A DNA stretch of 64,000 nucleotides from Psychrobacillus sp048572895 (GTDB lineage: Bacteria > Bacillota > Bacilli > Bacillales_A > Planococcaceae), in the NCBI RefSeq assembly GCF_048572895.1, contig NZ_CP183878.1, forward strand, positions 310,001 to 374,000, in the 5' to 3' direction. The stretch's first letter is position 1; each line of letters opens with the position of its first letter. The position numbers and the translations under genes were made by a program. A model generated the notes under the pieces. The model was not told the DNA's origin. It made no database searches and saw nothing but the letters and a program-made list of their open reading frames with translations. Of this stretch, positions 1 through 9,011 are shown piece by piece.

Positions 1-1
1 T

Positions 2-556
2 GTAGAAATTCTAACGAATGACGAGATTACTGCTAATAGAGGAACTCACCGAAACGGAAAAATTATTTCTATCGGTTTGATAAATGATCTAGTCGGAGAA
101 ACAAATGTCGATATTCTGCCAACCGAAAGCTATGTAACTGCGGCTCTGGTTAATCCAATGCCACCGACTGAAGATGTTGAAGTAGTTGCGGAAGGTAACG
201 CGGTGGAAAGCCCTAACGAAGATAGTTACACAGATAATACTCCAGTTACTAATGAAGATGGAGATATTGTAGAAGAGCAAAATCCGCCTACGGATGAAGA
301 AATTATTGTCGTAGATGGAGGTGACTCTGGTTCAAAAGATACGATGATTGAAACTACAACTTTAACAGAAGGCGATGAAAGTCTGATTGAGGAAGAAGAT
401 GAGTCTGGTATAGCTGCCAATTTCAATAATATGGATGGTAATTCTTTCGCTGGTTCTTCCTTACCACAAACTGGAGGCTTTTTTACAGGAGTAATGTTAT
501 TAATGATAGCATTGAGTTTACTAGGTAGTGGTTGGACTATACGTAAACTTGCATAA
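2..556 (+). CDS. LPXTG-anchored surface protein, C-terminal part
   Basis: The reading frame is already open at base 2, so the gene begins upstream of the window and only its last 184 codons are present. Most of the visible part is a low-complexity acidic stretch rich in Glu, Asp, Thr and Asn, typical of a wall-spanning stalk. It ends in a complete sorting signal: LPQTG encoded at 461-475, a hydrophobic segment, and the basic tail IRKLA. It is therefore predicted to be exported and linked to peptidoglycan by a sortase. A sortase gene follows 13 bases after the stop, and the two are probably cotranscribed. The function of the missing N-terminal part cannot be judged. Confidence 0.85.
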   Translation, partial: VEILTNDEITANRGTHRNGKIISIGLINDLVGETNVDILPTESYVTAALVNPMPPTEDVEVVAEGNAVESPNEDSYTDNTPVTNEDGDIVEEQNPPTDEEIIVVDGGDSGSKDTMIETTTLTEGDESLIEEEDESGIAANFNNMDGNSFAGSSLPQTGGFFTGVMLLMIALSLLGSGWTIRKLA

Positions 557-569
557 AGGAGACCTACAA

Positions 570-1157
570 ATGATGAAAAAAAGTGTAGGGAATATATTAA
601 TGATCATTGGATGTGTCTTACTCGTTATTGTTAGTTATGGGATGATTGAAAATAAAACACATCAAAAAGAATTGATTGAATCCTTTAAAGCTATAAAAAC
701 AGAAGCTGCATTAGCTCCGGATGAAAAAACGAAGAAAGCAATAACCCAAAAGGATTCGGTGGCTATAAGCGTTTTAAGAATTCCAACCATTCAATTGGAA
801 TCTCCTGTTATTGATGGAGCAACTCCTGCTAAGTTAAATCGAGCACTTGGAATGATAGCGAATTTAGATGCACCAGGCACTCCAAATGGAAGTTCAGCTA
901 TTGCTGGGCACCAGTCACATCAGTTTGGACACTTTTTTAATCGTTTGAATGAATTACAAATAGGGGATAGATTTGAATTAGAAATAAGCACGGATCTATT
1001 AGTCTATGAGGTGTTTGATATTCAAATAGTTAAACCAAACAATGTGGAGGTATTGAATCGTCAAGAAGGAATATCCATATTGTCGCTTATAACCTGTTAC
1101 CCTGAAAGGTCTAATAAGTATCGCCTAGTGGTACAAGCAAAGCAGGTAGAAATATGA
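570..1157 (+). CDS. Sortase, probably class D
   Basis: Membrane-anchored cysteine transpeptidase of 195 residues that cleaves a sorting motif and attaches the protein to the cell wall. An N-terminal membrane segment (about residues 8-26) is followed by the sortase beta-barrel. The catalytic His lies in IAGHQ (H114), the catalytic Cys in LITC (C176), and the conserved Arg is probably R185 in KYRLVV. The start at 570 is chosen because AAAGGAG at 555-561 lies 8 bases upstream; an in-frame start at 528 would overlap the previous gene and has no ribosome binding site. The preceding LPXTG protein is the obvious substrate. The class assignment rests on size and motif spacing only. Confidence 0.88.
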   Translation: MMKKSVGNILMIIGCVLLVIVSYGMIENKTHQKELIESFKAIKTEAALAPDEKTKKAITQKDSVAISVLRIPTIQLESPVIDGATPAKLNRALGMIANLDAPGTPNGSSAIAGHQSHQFGHFFNRLNELQIGDRFELEISTDLLVYEVFDIQIVKPNNVEVLNRQEGISILSLITCYPERSNKYRLVVQAKQVEI

Positions 1158-1173
1158 ACAAAATGATTAAATT

Positions 1174-1218
1174 AAAAAGTGTGCATCCGATATTTGTGAA
1201 CTGGATGCACACTTTTTT
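1174..1218. terminator. Bidirectional rho-independent terminator
   Basis: Perfect 15-bp inverted repeat (arms 1174-1188 and 1203-1217, core GTGTGCATCC) with A residues on one side and T residues on the other. It lies between the sortase and the convergent metE-like gene and can serve both. Confidence 0.9.
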
Positions 1219-1234
1219 GGTATTTTGAATCTCT

Positions 1235-2341
1235 TTATTTCCATACGTCATTAGCGATTTGAATAACATGCTGAACTTTCGACCATTGTTCTTCCTCGGT
1301 TAAAAGATTTCCCTCTTCAGTAGATGAGAATCCACATTGTGGACTTAAACAAAGCTGTTCTAGGGGTACGTACTTAGTAGCCTCAGCAATTCTCTTTTTG
1401 ATAAGCTCAGCATCTTCTAAATCTCCATGTTTCGAAGTGATTAAACCTAACACAATAGATAAATCTGAACGGTTAACATGACGAAGTGGTTCAAATCCGC
1501 CTGAACGTTCATCATCAAACTCAAGGAATAGACCATCTACATCTAATCCCGCAAAAATAGTTTCCGAAACTAGCTCATAGCTTCCACTTGTAATATACGT
1601 AGATTTAAAATTACCACGGCAAATATGCATAGTTACAAGCAAGTCTTCTGGACGTTTTGCAATGGAATCATTAATAGCACGTGCTGACAAAGCCAATGCT
1701 TCTTCCAATTCTAGTCCTTTTTCTTTTAAGGAAGCAATTCCTTCCTCAGAAAAAGTTGTTGCCCATGAAGTATCATCAATTTGTAGATAACGGCAGCCCT
1801 CGTCATAAAGTGCTTGAATTACACCTTGATACGCAACGACTAAATCGCTAAACAATTCTTCCTGGCTCGAATAAACGCCGTCCTCAATAGTAGCTCGGTA
1901 AAATAACATATTTGGACTAGGTATAGTGAATTTGACAACAGCATCGCCAGCAATACCTTGAAGAAACTTAAAGTGTTCAACCATATAATGAGTGCTAAAT
2001 CCAATTTTCCCAGTTACTTTAATACCGTGAGCCCTAGTTTGTACACCTTTAAAAGTTAATCCCTTATCTGTGTCATAAAATTCTACCCCGTCAAATCCAC
2101 CAAGGAAATCGAAATGCCACCATTTACGTCTAAACTCTCCATCCGTAACAGACTGAAGTCCAATTTCCTTTTGTTTTGCTACCAGTTTTGTAATTTCTTC
2201 GTCTTCTATTTGTTTTAATTGATCAGCTGTTATTTCGTTATTATCAAATTGTAATCGAGCTTCTTTTAAGCGAGTTGGTCGTAAAAAACTTCCTACGTGA
2301 TCTGCCTTAAATGGTTTATTTACAACTAATGATTTTGACAT
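1235..2341 (-). CDS. MetE-like cobalamin-independent methyltransferase, short form
   Basis: A 368-residue protein matching the catalytic C-terminal half of cobalamin-independent methionine synthase (YxjG/YxjH type of Bacillus). It is expected to transfer a methyl group to homocysteine or a related thiol at a zinc site. The zinc ligands are visible: H239 and C241 in MHIC, E274 in LFLEF, and C336 in SPQC. The N-terminal folate-binding half of full MetE is absent, so the methyl donor is uncertain. It is the third gene of the metI-metC unit, directly after metC, and should be under the same S-box riboswitch. Cytoplasmic; the homocysteine made by MetI and MetC is the likely acceptor. Confidence 0.85.
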   Translation of the reverse strand: MSKSLVVNKPFKADHVGSFLRPTRLKEARLQFDNNEITADQLKQIEDEEITKLVAKQKEIGLQSVTDGEFRRKWWHFDFLGGFDGVEFYDTDKGLTFKGVQTRAHGIKVTGKIGFSTHYMVEHFKFLQGIAGDAVVKFTIPSPNMLFYRATIEDGVYSSQEELFSDLVVAYQGVIQALYDEGCRYLQIDDTSWATTFSEEGIASLKEKGLELEEALALSARAINDSIAKRPEDLLVTMHICRGNFKSTYITSGSYELVSETIFAGLDVDGLFLEFDDERSGGFEPLRHVNRSDLSIVLGLITSKHGDLEDAELIKKRIAEATKYVPLEQLCLSPQCGFSSTEEGNLLTEEEQWSKVQHVIQIANDVWK

Positions 2342-3529
2342 TTATATTCCTACTTTCTGATTTTGTTTGGATGCAACTTCTAGTGCTTGTGCAAAGTCCG
2401 CGATTAAATCATCAACATTCTCTAATCCAACGGAAAAACGTAGTAAACCATCTGTTATTCCACGTTTTTCTCGTTCCGCTTTAGGCATCGCAGCATGCGA
2501 CATTTGCGCTGGATATGAGAGAATTGATTCTACTCCGCCAAGACTTACAGCAAATACAGGGATTTTAACATTTTCTATAAATGCCTTTGCAATGGATTTA
2601 TTCGGTAAACGGAAGGAAAGGACTGCACCTGCACTACTCGATTGCTTGTTATGCGTTTCATATCCTGGATGAGTGGAAAGACCAGGAAAAAAGACTTTCT
2701 CCACTAAATTATGTCCATTTAAATAGTTCGCAACTTTTTGTGCAGACTGTGCAGATTTTTCAAAGCGCACACTTAATGTTTTGATTCCTTGAATTAATGA
2801 AAATGAATCCTGTGCTCCTAAAATAGCACCGAATGAATTTTGGATAAAAGCCAAACGGTTACCTAAATCCTCTTCTTTAGTAACGGCAAGTCCTGCAATA
2901 ATATCACTATGACCAGATAAAAATTTTGTGGCACTATGTAAGACAATATCAACCCCTAGATCTAGTGGGCGCTGATAAATCGGTGTCATAAATGTATTGT
3001 CTAAAAAAGTTAGACAATCACTGGATTTTGCGAGCTCTACGACAGCAGCAATGTCAGTAATACCTAGGCATGGATTCGAGGGAGTTTCGATATAAATTAA
3101 TTTTGTATTTGGCTGAATAGCATTTGTAATTGCTTCTATATTAGTGAAATCTGCAAAAGTATGCTCAATACCAAAACGAGGCAAAACTTCTGTAACGAAA
3201 CGGAAGGTACCGCCGTATACATCTTTGGTTATCACAATATGATCACCTGATGACAAAAGCATAAAAGCAGAAGAAATAGCCGCAATTCCTGAAGCAAATG
3301 CCAACCCTCTCGTACCACCCTCTAATTCAGCAATTGTTTTTTCCAGTGCCTCTCTTGTTGGATTCCCAGATCGACTATAGTCATAAGGTCCAAAATCATC
3401 AAAGCTTTCTTGATGGAAAGTGGAGGATAAATAGATAGGAACATTGACAGCTCCAGTTTTTATTTCCGAGTGCCCTCGAGTAGATGTCACGATTAGGGTA
3501 GTCTCTAGCGATTCATTATAGCTACTCAT
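2342..3529 (-). CDS. metC: Cystathionine beta-lyase MetC
   Basis: PLP enzyme of the Cys/Met metabolism family, 395 residues, the usual length. It converts cystathionine to homocysteine, pyruvate and ammonia. The PLP lysine is K202 in HSATKFLSGHSD; other family signatures are SRSGNPTR near residue 52 and ETPSNP near 148. It overlaps the upstream metI by 4 bases, which indicates translational coupling, and is directly followed by the MetE-like gene. The beta-lyase versus gamma-synthase assignment follows the Bacillus metI-metC order and could be reversed or bifunctional, because the two paralogs share the same fold and motifs. Confidence 0.85.
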   Translation of the reverse strand: MSSYNESLETTLIVTSTRGHSEIKTGAVNVPIYLSSTFHQESFDDFGPYDYSRSGNPTREALEKTIAELEGGTRGLAFASGIAAISSAFMLLSSGDHIVITKDVYGGTFRFVTEVLPRFGIEHTFADFTNIEAITNAIQPNTKLIYIETPSNPCLGITDIAAVVELAKSSDCLTFLDNTFMTPIYQRPLDLGVDIVLHSATKFLSGHSDIIAGLAVTKEEDLGNRLAFIQNSFGAILGAQDSFSLIQGIKTLSVRFEKSAQSAQKVANYLNGHNLVEKVFFPGLSTHPGYETHNKQSSSAGAVLSFRLPNKSIAKAFIENVKIPVFAVSLGGVESILSYPAQMSHAAMPKAEREKRGITDGLLRFSVGLENVDDLIADFAQALEVASKQNQKVGI

Positions 3530-4647
3530 TTGATAGCCACCTCACTTTCTAAAGTAATGAATACCTGTTTTAAATCTGCGATTAAATCCTCTGCTTCTTC
3601 GATTCCTACAGAGAAGCGGAGCAGGCTGCTGTCAACACCTCGTGCATTACGCTCTTCTTCCGGGATATCCGCATGCGTTTGAGTAGTAGGATATGTGATA
3701 AAGCTTTCCACACCACCAAGGCTTTCAGCAAAAACAATTAGTTGAAGTCTTTCTAGGAAAGGTGCAACCCATTCACTTTTTCGCAAACGGAAGGAAATCA
3801 TACCCCCTTTGCCTGGATATAGAACATCCTTAACTGAAGACTCATTTTGTAAAAATGCTGCAATTTTCTTGGCATTTGTTTCATGCTGCTTCATACGTAG
3901 GTGAAGTGTTTTTAATCCTCTTATTAATAACCAAGAATCGAAGGGAGAAAGAACAGCGCCTGAAGCATTGTGGTTGGCTTGCAGTAGTTCGCTTAGTTCA
4001 GTACCTTTTGTGACTACAAGTCCTGCAAGTACGTCGTTATGACCTCCAATATATTTTGTACCACTATGGACGACAATATGGGCACCCAATTCAATAGGAC
4101 GCTGTAAATAAGGAGTTAAGAATGTATTGTCTATAATCAACAACAAATTATGCTTTTTTGCTATGTCCGCAAATAGCTGTATATCGAATTCTTGCATCAA
4201 CGGGTTAGTAGGTGTTTCGATAAATAAAGCTTTCGTGTTTTCTGTTATCAAAGCATTTACCTCTTCAGCTGATTCAAATTTTGCATATGTAGTACGGATA
4301 TTATAAGAATCAGCGTACTGGTTAAATAATCGATACGTCCCGCCATACAAATCATCAGGAGCAATAATCTCATCACCCGAATGGAAAAGGGATAAAACCA
4401 ATTGTATTGCAGCCATACCAGAACTACAGGCAAAGCCAGCGTCTCCACCCTCTAACTTAGCAATTCCATCTTCTAAAATAGAGCGTGTCGGATTCTTAGT
4501 ACGAGTGTAGTCGTATCCTGTGGATTGCCCTAACCCATTATGTTTGTATGCTGTTGATAGATAAATAGGCGGATTTACAGCGCCGGTTTTATCATCACTA
4601 TGATTTCCCAATTGTACTAACTGTGTATCAATACTGTTCTTTGACAT
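3526..4647 (-). CDS. metI: Cystathionine gamma-synthase / O-acetylhomoserine thiolyase MetI
   Basis: PLP-dependent transsulfuration enzyme of 373 residues, first gene of the methionine unit. It joins an activated homoserine ester with cysteine (or sulfide) to make cystathionine (or homocysteine). PLP lysine K198 lies in HSGTKYIGGHND; TRTKNPTR near residue 48 and ETPTNP near 144 are family signatures. An AAAGGAT ribosome binding site precedes the ATG. The S-box riboswitch and its terminator lie immediately upstream, so expression should rise when S-adenosylmethionine is low. The 4-base overlap with metC couples their translation. Confidence 0.86.
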   Translation of the reverse strand: MSKNSIDTQLVQLGNHSDDKTGAVNPPIYLSTAYKHNGLGQSTGYDYTRTKNPTRSILEDGIAKLEGGDAGFACSSGMAAIQLVLSLFHSGDEIIAPDDLYGGTYRLFNQYADSYNIRTTYAKFESAEEVNALITENTKALFIETPTNPLMQEFDIQLFADIAKKHNLLLIIDNTFLTPYLQRPIELGAHIVVHSGTKYIGGHNDVLAGLVVTKGTELSELLQANHNASGAVLSPFDSWLLIRGLKTLHLRMKQHETNAKKIAAFLQNESSVKDVLYPGKGGMISFRLRKSEWVAPFLERLQLIVFAESLGGVESFITYPTTQTHADIPEEERNARGVDSSLLRFSVGIEEAEDLIADLKQVFITLESEVAIK

Positions 4648-4673
4648 AAATATTCATCCTTTACAATTAAAAT

Positions 4674-4836
4674 AAAAAAAGAGGATTCTCTAATAAGAAG
4701 AGAACCCTCGGGTAAATATCGAAGTTTGTCTTCTTATCTTCAAGACGTCATACGTCTATTGGAATTAGCACCATACCTCGACTTGGCTGGTTGCTGAGAC
4801 ATCTACGGGCCAATCCCTCCGTCTCTCTGGATAAGA
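4674..4836 (-). promoter_or_regulatory. SAM-I (S-box) riboswitch with terminator
   Basis: Read on the minus strand, the leader starts with CTTATCCAGAGAG, followed by GGAGGGATTGGCCC, CTCAGCAACC and GGTGCTAATTCC. These are the hallmark conserved blocks of the SAM-I aptamer in the right order. An intrinsic terminator (arms 4681-4690 and 4700-4709, one G-U pair, then a T run) sits just before metI. SAM binding should terminate transcription of metI-metC-metE-like. Confidence 0.95.
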
Positions 4837-4920
4837 AAAATATATGAAATTATCGAAATTTTAAATTTAAATAAGCTTAACACGTAGTGGATATTAATAC
4901 AATACGCTTTTCGTTTAATA

Positions 4921-5124
4921 TTATGACATAAGTGTCCATATTAAAACAACTACCCCGAGTATTAAAGATATCCATCCAACGAATGACTTGTAAGAATAAG
5001 CTAAAGCTACTAGCCCTAAAAGAACTGCTCCAGCACCTAACCAAAGCGGAGCATAAAAGAAACCTAGCACCCCTAAGACAATGCCCAATAAACCAACCCA
5101 TAAACCTGTAGAAGAATTCAACAT
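4921..5124 (-). CDS. Small integral membrane protein
   Basis: A 67-residue, almost wholly hydrophobic protein starting MLNSSTGLWVG, with about three closely packed membrane segments rich in Gly and Leu. The start at 5124 is preferred because GGGAGG lies a few bases upstream. The frame also runs back to an ATG at 5289 with its own GAGGGG, which would add 55 mostly polar residues, so the longer form cannot be excluded. Small proteins of this look are common in Bacillales but I do not know a function. It stands alone between the S-box leader and a TetR gene. Confidence 0.6.
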   Translation of the reverse strand: MLNSSTGLWVGLLGIVLGVLGFFYAPLWLGAGAVLLGLVALAYSYKSFVGWISLILGVVVLIWTLMS

Positions 5125-5316
5125 CCACACCTCCCATCCTATAATGTAGGAACTCCAAGGTATTGTGTCCCTCCCCATATTATATGAAGGAAATTGAGAA
5201 GGGGTATAAACAATCGGAGGAATGATTGCAGAGTAGAAGGGTGTCGTCGAAGTCGAAGATATTTTGCACTTTTTTTGCAAATCCAACATAACAAGCCCCT
5301 CAAAAATTAAGTTTCT

Positions 5317-5349
5317 CCAAAGCCCTCGAAAACGGTAGAAACAGGTTTT
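5317..5349 (+). repeat. Fragment of the 3' block of the structured repeat
   Basis: This 33-bp stretch, with the core GCCCTCGAAAACGGTAGAAA, closely matches the 3' block of the structured repeats at about 33810-33845, 36003-36036 and 36679-36712. Only this block is present here; the central hairpin and the start of the element are missing. It lies just upstream of the TetR operator. Confidence 0.6.
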
Positions 5350-5432
5350 GTTAATGTATGCTTGAGCTTTTCTTCAAAAAATTCTTTATTGAAAAAAACA
5401 AAATACTAGAATGTTGTTTAAAATTTGTTATA

Positions 5433-5460
5433 CTAACATACAGACCCGTTGGTATGTTAG
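5433..5460. promoter_or_regulatory. TetR-family operator overlapping the promoter
   Basis: Perfect 9-bp inverted repeat CTAACATAC / GTATGTTAG around AGACCCGTTG. It overlaps a TATACT -10-like element at 5429-5434 and ends at the ribosome binding site of the TetR gene. Its core is nearly the same as that of the operator at 9012-9029 and resembles, from memory, the LmrA/YxaF box of Bacillus subtilis. It is probably autoregulatory. Confidence 0.7.
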
Positions 5461-5474
5461 GAGGAAAACCAGAT

Positions 5475-6038
5475 ATGGATACTAAATCACTCTTGATTGA
5501 AACTGCTACAACCCTTTTTCAGCAAAAAGGCTATAAAACTGTAGGTCTCAATGAAATTATAAAAGCCTGTAATGTTACAAAAGGAGCCCTTTATCATCAC
5601 TTTCCAAATGGCAAAGACGAACTCTTGATTACTTGTTTACATGCTTTAAAAGAAGATATTACGACTGATATTGAAGTTATTTTCAGTAAGCATTCATCAA
5701 CTGAAGATGCCTTAATATCAATGATTGATACGTTAATTCGTAGTTTTGAAACGGACGGTACTATTACTGGCTATACATTTAGCAGCATTGTTAGTGAGAT
5801 GGCAACAATGAGTGAACCTGTTCGCAGCGCTTGCAGTGAATTATATGAAAATATTGAAAATATTTATTGCACAAAACTATTAGCGGATGGTTTTTCGGAT
5901 GAAACAGCTGACTCTATTTCTTTATTATTGACTGCTACAATTGAAGGGGCAATGATGCTTTGTTTAACTCAACAATCGGCTGATCCTTTAAAAACAATTG
6001 CAAATCTGTTACCAAATTTATTGAAGAGGTTTTCATAA
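5475..6038 (+). CDS. TetR/AcrR-family repressor (LmrA/YxaF-like)
   Basis: A 187-residue regulator whose N-terminal helix-turn-helix contains LNEIIKACNVTKGALYHHFP, followed by the ligand-binding helical domain. The start is the ATG at 5475 behind AGGAGG (5459-5464); the frame runs upstream but codes for nothing recognisable there. A palindromic operator lies over its own promoter. It is a close paralog of the TetR at 8415-8993: both begin MDTK and share the FPNGK(D/E)ELLI block. It probably controls itself, the DUF2798 gene downstream and perhaps the exporter region. The inducer is unknown; relatives respond to drugs or flavonoids. Confidence 0.88.
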   Translation: MDTKSLLIETATTLFQQKGYKTVGLNEIIKACNVTKGALYHHFPNGKDELLITCLHALKEDITTDIEVIFSKHSSTEDALISMIDTLIRSFETDGTITGYTFSSIVSEMATMSEPVRSACSELYENIENIYCTKLLADGFSDETADSISLLLTATIEGAMMLCLTQQSADPLKTIANLLPNLLKRFS

Positions 6039-6092
6039 GAAAAACAGAGTATATTTTAATTCTAAAGACTCTGTTATATAGTAGGAATTGTC

Positions 6093-6118
6093 GGCTGTTT
6101 AAAAAAACAGCCTTTAAT
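6093..6118 (+). terminator. Weak terminator after the TetR gene
   Basis: Hairpin with arms GGCTGTTT (6093-6100) and AAACAGCC (6105-6112), followed by only a short T stretch. It lies in the 276-base gap before the DUF2798 gene, in which I see no other gene. Confidence 0.5.
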
Positions 6119-6314
6119 ATTGCACTTAGGAAACAGTTGACTATCTTAGTACAGTTGGTTTCCACCAGATATTAAATATAGAAATTGATGACACTCCAAA
6201 CGTTTTTTCCTTCATTACGTTATCCACTATTACACAACCGACACTGTTTTACCTCAACAATTAACATATTACCAAGGTCTAAAATAAGCTTTTTGAAAGG
6301 GAGAAAATTAAAGA

Positions 6315-6842
6315 ATGCATTTAGAAAAAAGACTACCAAGAAACGGAAAAGAGGGGCTATTGTACGGTACTATTATTTCGACATTGACAGTTATATTTAT
6401 GACATCATTTAACGTCATTCTTGGTGCTGGAGAGTTTAATGTAGAAGTATTTTTAACCATACTGAAGGCTTTACCGATTATTTGGATTATTGTTATGATC
6501 ATTGAACCAACTATCTTCGGACGTATTGCAGAAGCTTTAGTAGCAAAATTCACTAAGCCATCTGACAGCTTTAATTCCAAGATTTTATTCCGTATTCTTT
6601 TCACCGTACTAGGGATGTCAATAGCGATGACGTTTGTTGGTGATATTGTAGGAAACGGTTTTACTCCTGAAATTTTCAGCAACTGGTTACAAAATTGGCC
6701 ACGTAACTTCGCAGTTGTACTTATTGCAGAAAGCTTAGTAATTCAACCAATTGCACGTTTTGCGATGGTAAAATTACATGAGTCTCAAGACGGTAAGGCT
6801 CAAGCAGCAGACGATGTTGTGCCACAAGTACAAAATAACTAA
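6315..6842 (+). CDS. DUF2798 membrane protein
   Basis: A 175-residue membrane protein with two tandem DUF2798-like units (about residues 12-75 and 85-160), each a pair of hydrophobic helices, giving four membrane segments. The tail is polar and rich in Gln, Ala and Asp. AAAGGGAG precedes the start at a rather long distance. The family has no established function; members often sit beside TetR regulators and drug exporters, as here. A strong terminator follows. Control by one of the neighbouring TetR proteins is an inference from proximity. Confidence 0.75.
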   Translation: MHLEKRLPRNGKEGLLYGTIISTLTVIFMTSFNVILGAGEFNVEVFLTILKALPIIWIIVMIIEPTIFGRIAEALVAKFTKPSDSFNSKILFRILFTVLGMSIAMTFVGDIVGNGFTPEIFSNWLQNWPRNFAVVLIAESLVIQPIARFAMVKLHESQDGKAQAADDVVPQVQNN

Positions 6843-6880
6843 AAAACGCTTAGACAAATTTTTGTCTAAGCGTTTTTTCT
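6841..6880. terminator. Strong rho-independent terminator
   Basis: Near-perfect inverted repeat (core AACGCTTAGAC / GTCTAAGCGTT) with an A run on one side and a T run on the other. It starts within the stop codon of the DUF2798 gene. Confidence 0.9.
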
Positions 6881-6904
6881 TTTTACATCACGAGTTCAGT
6901 CAGG

Positions 6905-6945
6905 AGAATCGCAATATCATATAGTCAAATCGCAAGTTGCGCATA
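6905..6945. repeat. Two-unit remnant of the 21-bp CGCAA repeat
   Basis: AATCGCAA occurs with its CG at 6910 and 6931, exactly 21 bp apart, followed by GTTGCGCATAC. The spacing and core match the large array at 9127-9775. It lies between the two terminator/3' regions of convergent genes. Two units alone could be chance. Confidence 0.4.
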
Positions 6946-7021
6946 CTGCTACAACAATATTTTTATAGTGATTTGCCATTGTCTTAATCTCCTTTAAGTT
7001 AAATAGGATGAAATCAGTTTT

Positions 7022-8422
7022 TTATTTTGACTTTACATCTACTGGTTTTTTCATAAAGAATGACAGCACAAAGTTGATCGTTGCAAATACTAAACCTATT
7101 GTGAATACGAATGATGAACCTGATGCTGCTGCTTCTGGTAAATTGTCGCTTACTGTTGATAAGTAATTGTTTTGTCTTGATGATAATAGAGCAACCATAA
7201 CCGCAATACCAACTGCACCCGCTACTTGTTGGATTGTTTGGGTAATAGCAATACCATCGGGATAGTATTGTTTTGGTAAAGAATTTAGTGTGTTTGTTTG
7301 TGTGGAAGCAAGTACTGCACCAATACCTAACATCATAATAATATGGATCACTACAACAACCCAAAGAGCCGCATCTGTACCTAATTGGGCATAAAGTGCA
7401 TATGCGATAACTACTAGAAGGGTACCAGGAGTGATAATCGCTCTTGGACCATATTTGTCAAATAGTCCACCAATTATCGGTGCTAAAATACAGTTAAGTA
7501 AGCTACCAGGTAATAAAATTAAACCTGTTGTAAACGCTGCGATTAATAAAGACATTTGCATATACATTGGTAAAATTACTAACATTGAAAGCATATTGAA
7601 GAATGTAATAAAACTCATAAATACACCTAAAACGAAAAGAGGGTACTTAAATGCTCTTAAATTCATCATCGGCTGCTCCATTTTCATCTGACGCATGGAG
7701 AATAGAATTACTCCAACTAGACCGATAATAATAGATCCGATAACTATTGGACTAGTCCATCCATTGTCACCGGATACACTGAATCCGTAAACGATCCCAC
7801 CGAATCCTATTGTTGAAAGAATAACCGACAGTATATCAAGTGAAATTTTCCGTACTTCATTCACATTTGGAACATAAAAGATCCCGATAATTAGTGATAA
7901 TAATAGGAATGGTACTTGAGACCAGAAAATCCAATCCCACGATAGGGTATCTAAAATTAGCCCTGCTATTGTTGGGCCTAAAGCTGGACCAGCTAACATA
8001 ACTAGTCCCATAATTCCCATTGCAGCTCCACGTTTGTTAGGAGGGAAGATGGTGAAAATGACATTTTGCGTTAAAGGTAAGTTAATAGCTAACCCTGCTG
8101 CTTGAATAATACGTCCTGCCAAAAGGAAGCCAAACGATGGAGATAATGCAGCTAAAATCGTACCTAATAGGGTTAAGATAATAGAAGTTAAAAACATTTG
8201 TCTTGTTGTAAATTTCTGCATTAGAATACCTGTTACTGGTATTAAAATACCTAGGGTTAAGAAATAACCTGTTGCTAACCATTGAATTGTTGTCGGATCT
8301 ACCTCGAAAATTTTACTTAAATCTCCTAAGGCAATATTTAATGCCGTTTCACTAAAAAGTCCTACAAAGCCAGCTACTAATAGAGCCGTCATGATAGGGC
8401 CAGTCTTATAATTTTTATTCAC
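7022..8422 (-). CDS. MFS multidrug exporter, DHA2 family
   Basis: A 466-residue major facilitator of the EmrB/QacA/LmrB type with about 14 hydrophobic segments, expected to export drugs from the cytoplasm by proton antiport. Family signatures include IQWLATGYFLTLGILIPVTG near residue 47 and LAGPALGPTIAGLIL near 143. The start is a GTG at 8422 with AAGGAG upstream, overlapping the 3' end of the TetR gene by 8 bases, so the two are one operon read from the TetR-controlled promoter at 9035-9064. This is the lmrA-lmrB gene arrangement. The drug range cannot be read from sequence. Confidence 0.88.
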   Translation of the reverse strand: MNKNYKTGPIMTALLVAGFVGLFSETALNIALGDLSKIFEVDPTTIQWLATGYFLTLGILIPVTGILMQKFTTRQMFLTSIILTLLGTILAALSPSFGFLLAGRIIQAAGLAINLPLTQNVIFTIFPPNKRGAAMGIMGLVMLAGPALGPTIAGLILDTLSWDWIFWSQVPFLLLSLIIGIFYVPNVNEVRKISLDILSVILSTIGFGGIVYGFSVSGDNGWTSPIVIGSIIIGLVGVILFSMRQMKMEQPMMNLRAFKYPLFVLGVFMSFITFFNMLSMLVILPMYMQMSLLIAAFTTGLILLPGSLLNCILAPIIGGLFDKYGPRAIITPGTLLVVIAYALYAQLGTDAALWVVVVIHIIMMLGIGAVLASTQTNTLNSLPKQYYPDGIAITQTIQQVAGAVGIAVMVALLSSRQNNYLSTVSDNLPEAAASGSSFVFTIGLVFATINFVLSFFMKKPVDVKSK

Positions 8423-8993
8423 TTGTTTTAAATCTCCTTGTTTTTAAAATTTGGGGTAGTACTTGGGCAATAACTTGGAGTGGTTCTTTTGCTTTTTGTA
8501 TTAAGCAAAGTAGCATTCCACCCTCAATTGAAAGTGTCATGATTAAAGCGTTAGAAGAAGCTTCATTATTAGAAAATCCATCTGCTACTAATTTTTGAAA
8601 ATAAATAGTCTGAATTTCTGAATATAATTTAGCGCATGCATTTCTAACTGAATCACTTAACGAAGCCATTTCGCTAACAATACTGCTAAAGGTATACCCT
8701 GTGAGTGTTCCTTCTGTTTCATAATTGGCAATTAGCTTTTCAATCATTGCGTATGTTGCTTCATTCGTAGTGGAATACTCTTCAAAAATTTCCGTGATAT
8801 CCTTCATAATAGCTTCATTCAAGGACTGTAGGCATGCGATAAGAAGTTCTTCTTTTCCATTTGGAAAGTGATAATAAAGCGAGCCCTTTGAAATTCCACA
8901 CTCTTTCAATATTTCGTTTAACCCAACACCTATATATCCTTTTTGTTGGAAAAGCTTTGTCGCGATATCGATTATCAGCGGTTTTGTATCCAT
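8415..8993 (-). CDS. TetR/AcrR-family repressor of the exporter operon
   Basis: A 192-residue regulator with the helix-turn-helix LNEILKECGISKGSLYYHFP near residues 27-46. The start is the ATG at 8993, which aligns with the MDTK start of the paralog at 5475; GGGGGTG lies upstream. It overlaps the exporter gene, which should place that gene under its control. The operator lies directly downstream of the -10 box, where a bound repressor would block initiation. Similarity to the 5475 protein along the whole length suggests a local duplication followed by divergence. Confidence 0.88.
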   Translation of the reverse strand: MDTKPLIIDIATKLFQQKGYIGVGLNEILKECGISKGSLYYHFPNGKEELLIACLQSLNEAIMKDITEIFEEYSTTNEATYAMIEKLIANYETEGTLTGYTFSSIVSEMASLSDSVRNACAKLYSEIQTIYFQKLVADGFSNNEASSNALIMTLSIEGGMLLCLIQKAKEPLQVIAQVLPQILKTRRFKTSE

Positions 8994-9011
8994 TTCCGTA
9001 GTACACCCCCT

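Noticed and set aside
4877..5158. 93-codon frame on the minus strand
   Set aside because: Out-of-frame shadow of the small membrane protein gene, with no coherent composition of its own.
6185..6412. 75-codon frame upstream of the DUF2798 gene
   Set aside because: Overlaps the DUF2798 start in another frame, has no ribosome binding site and an unlikely composition.
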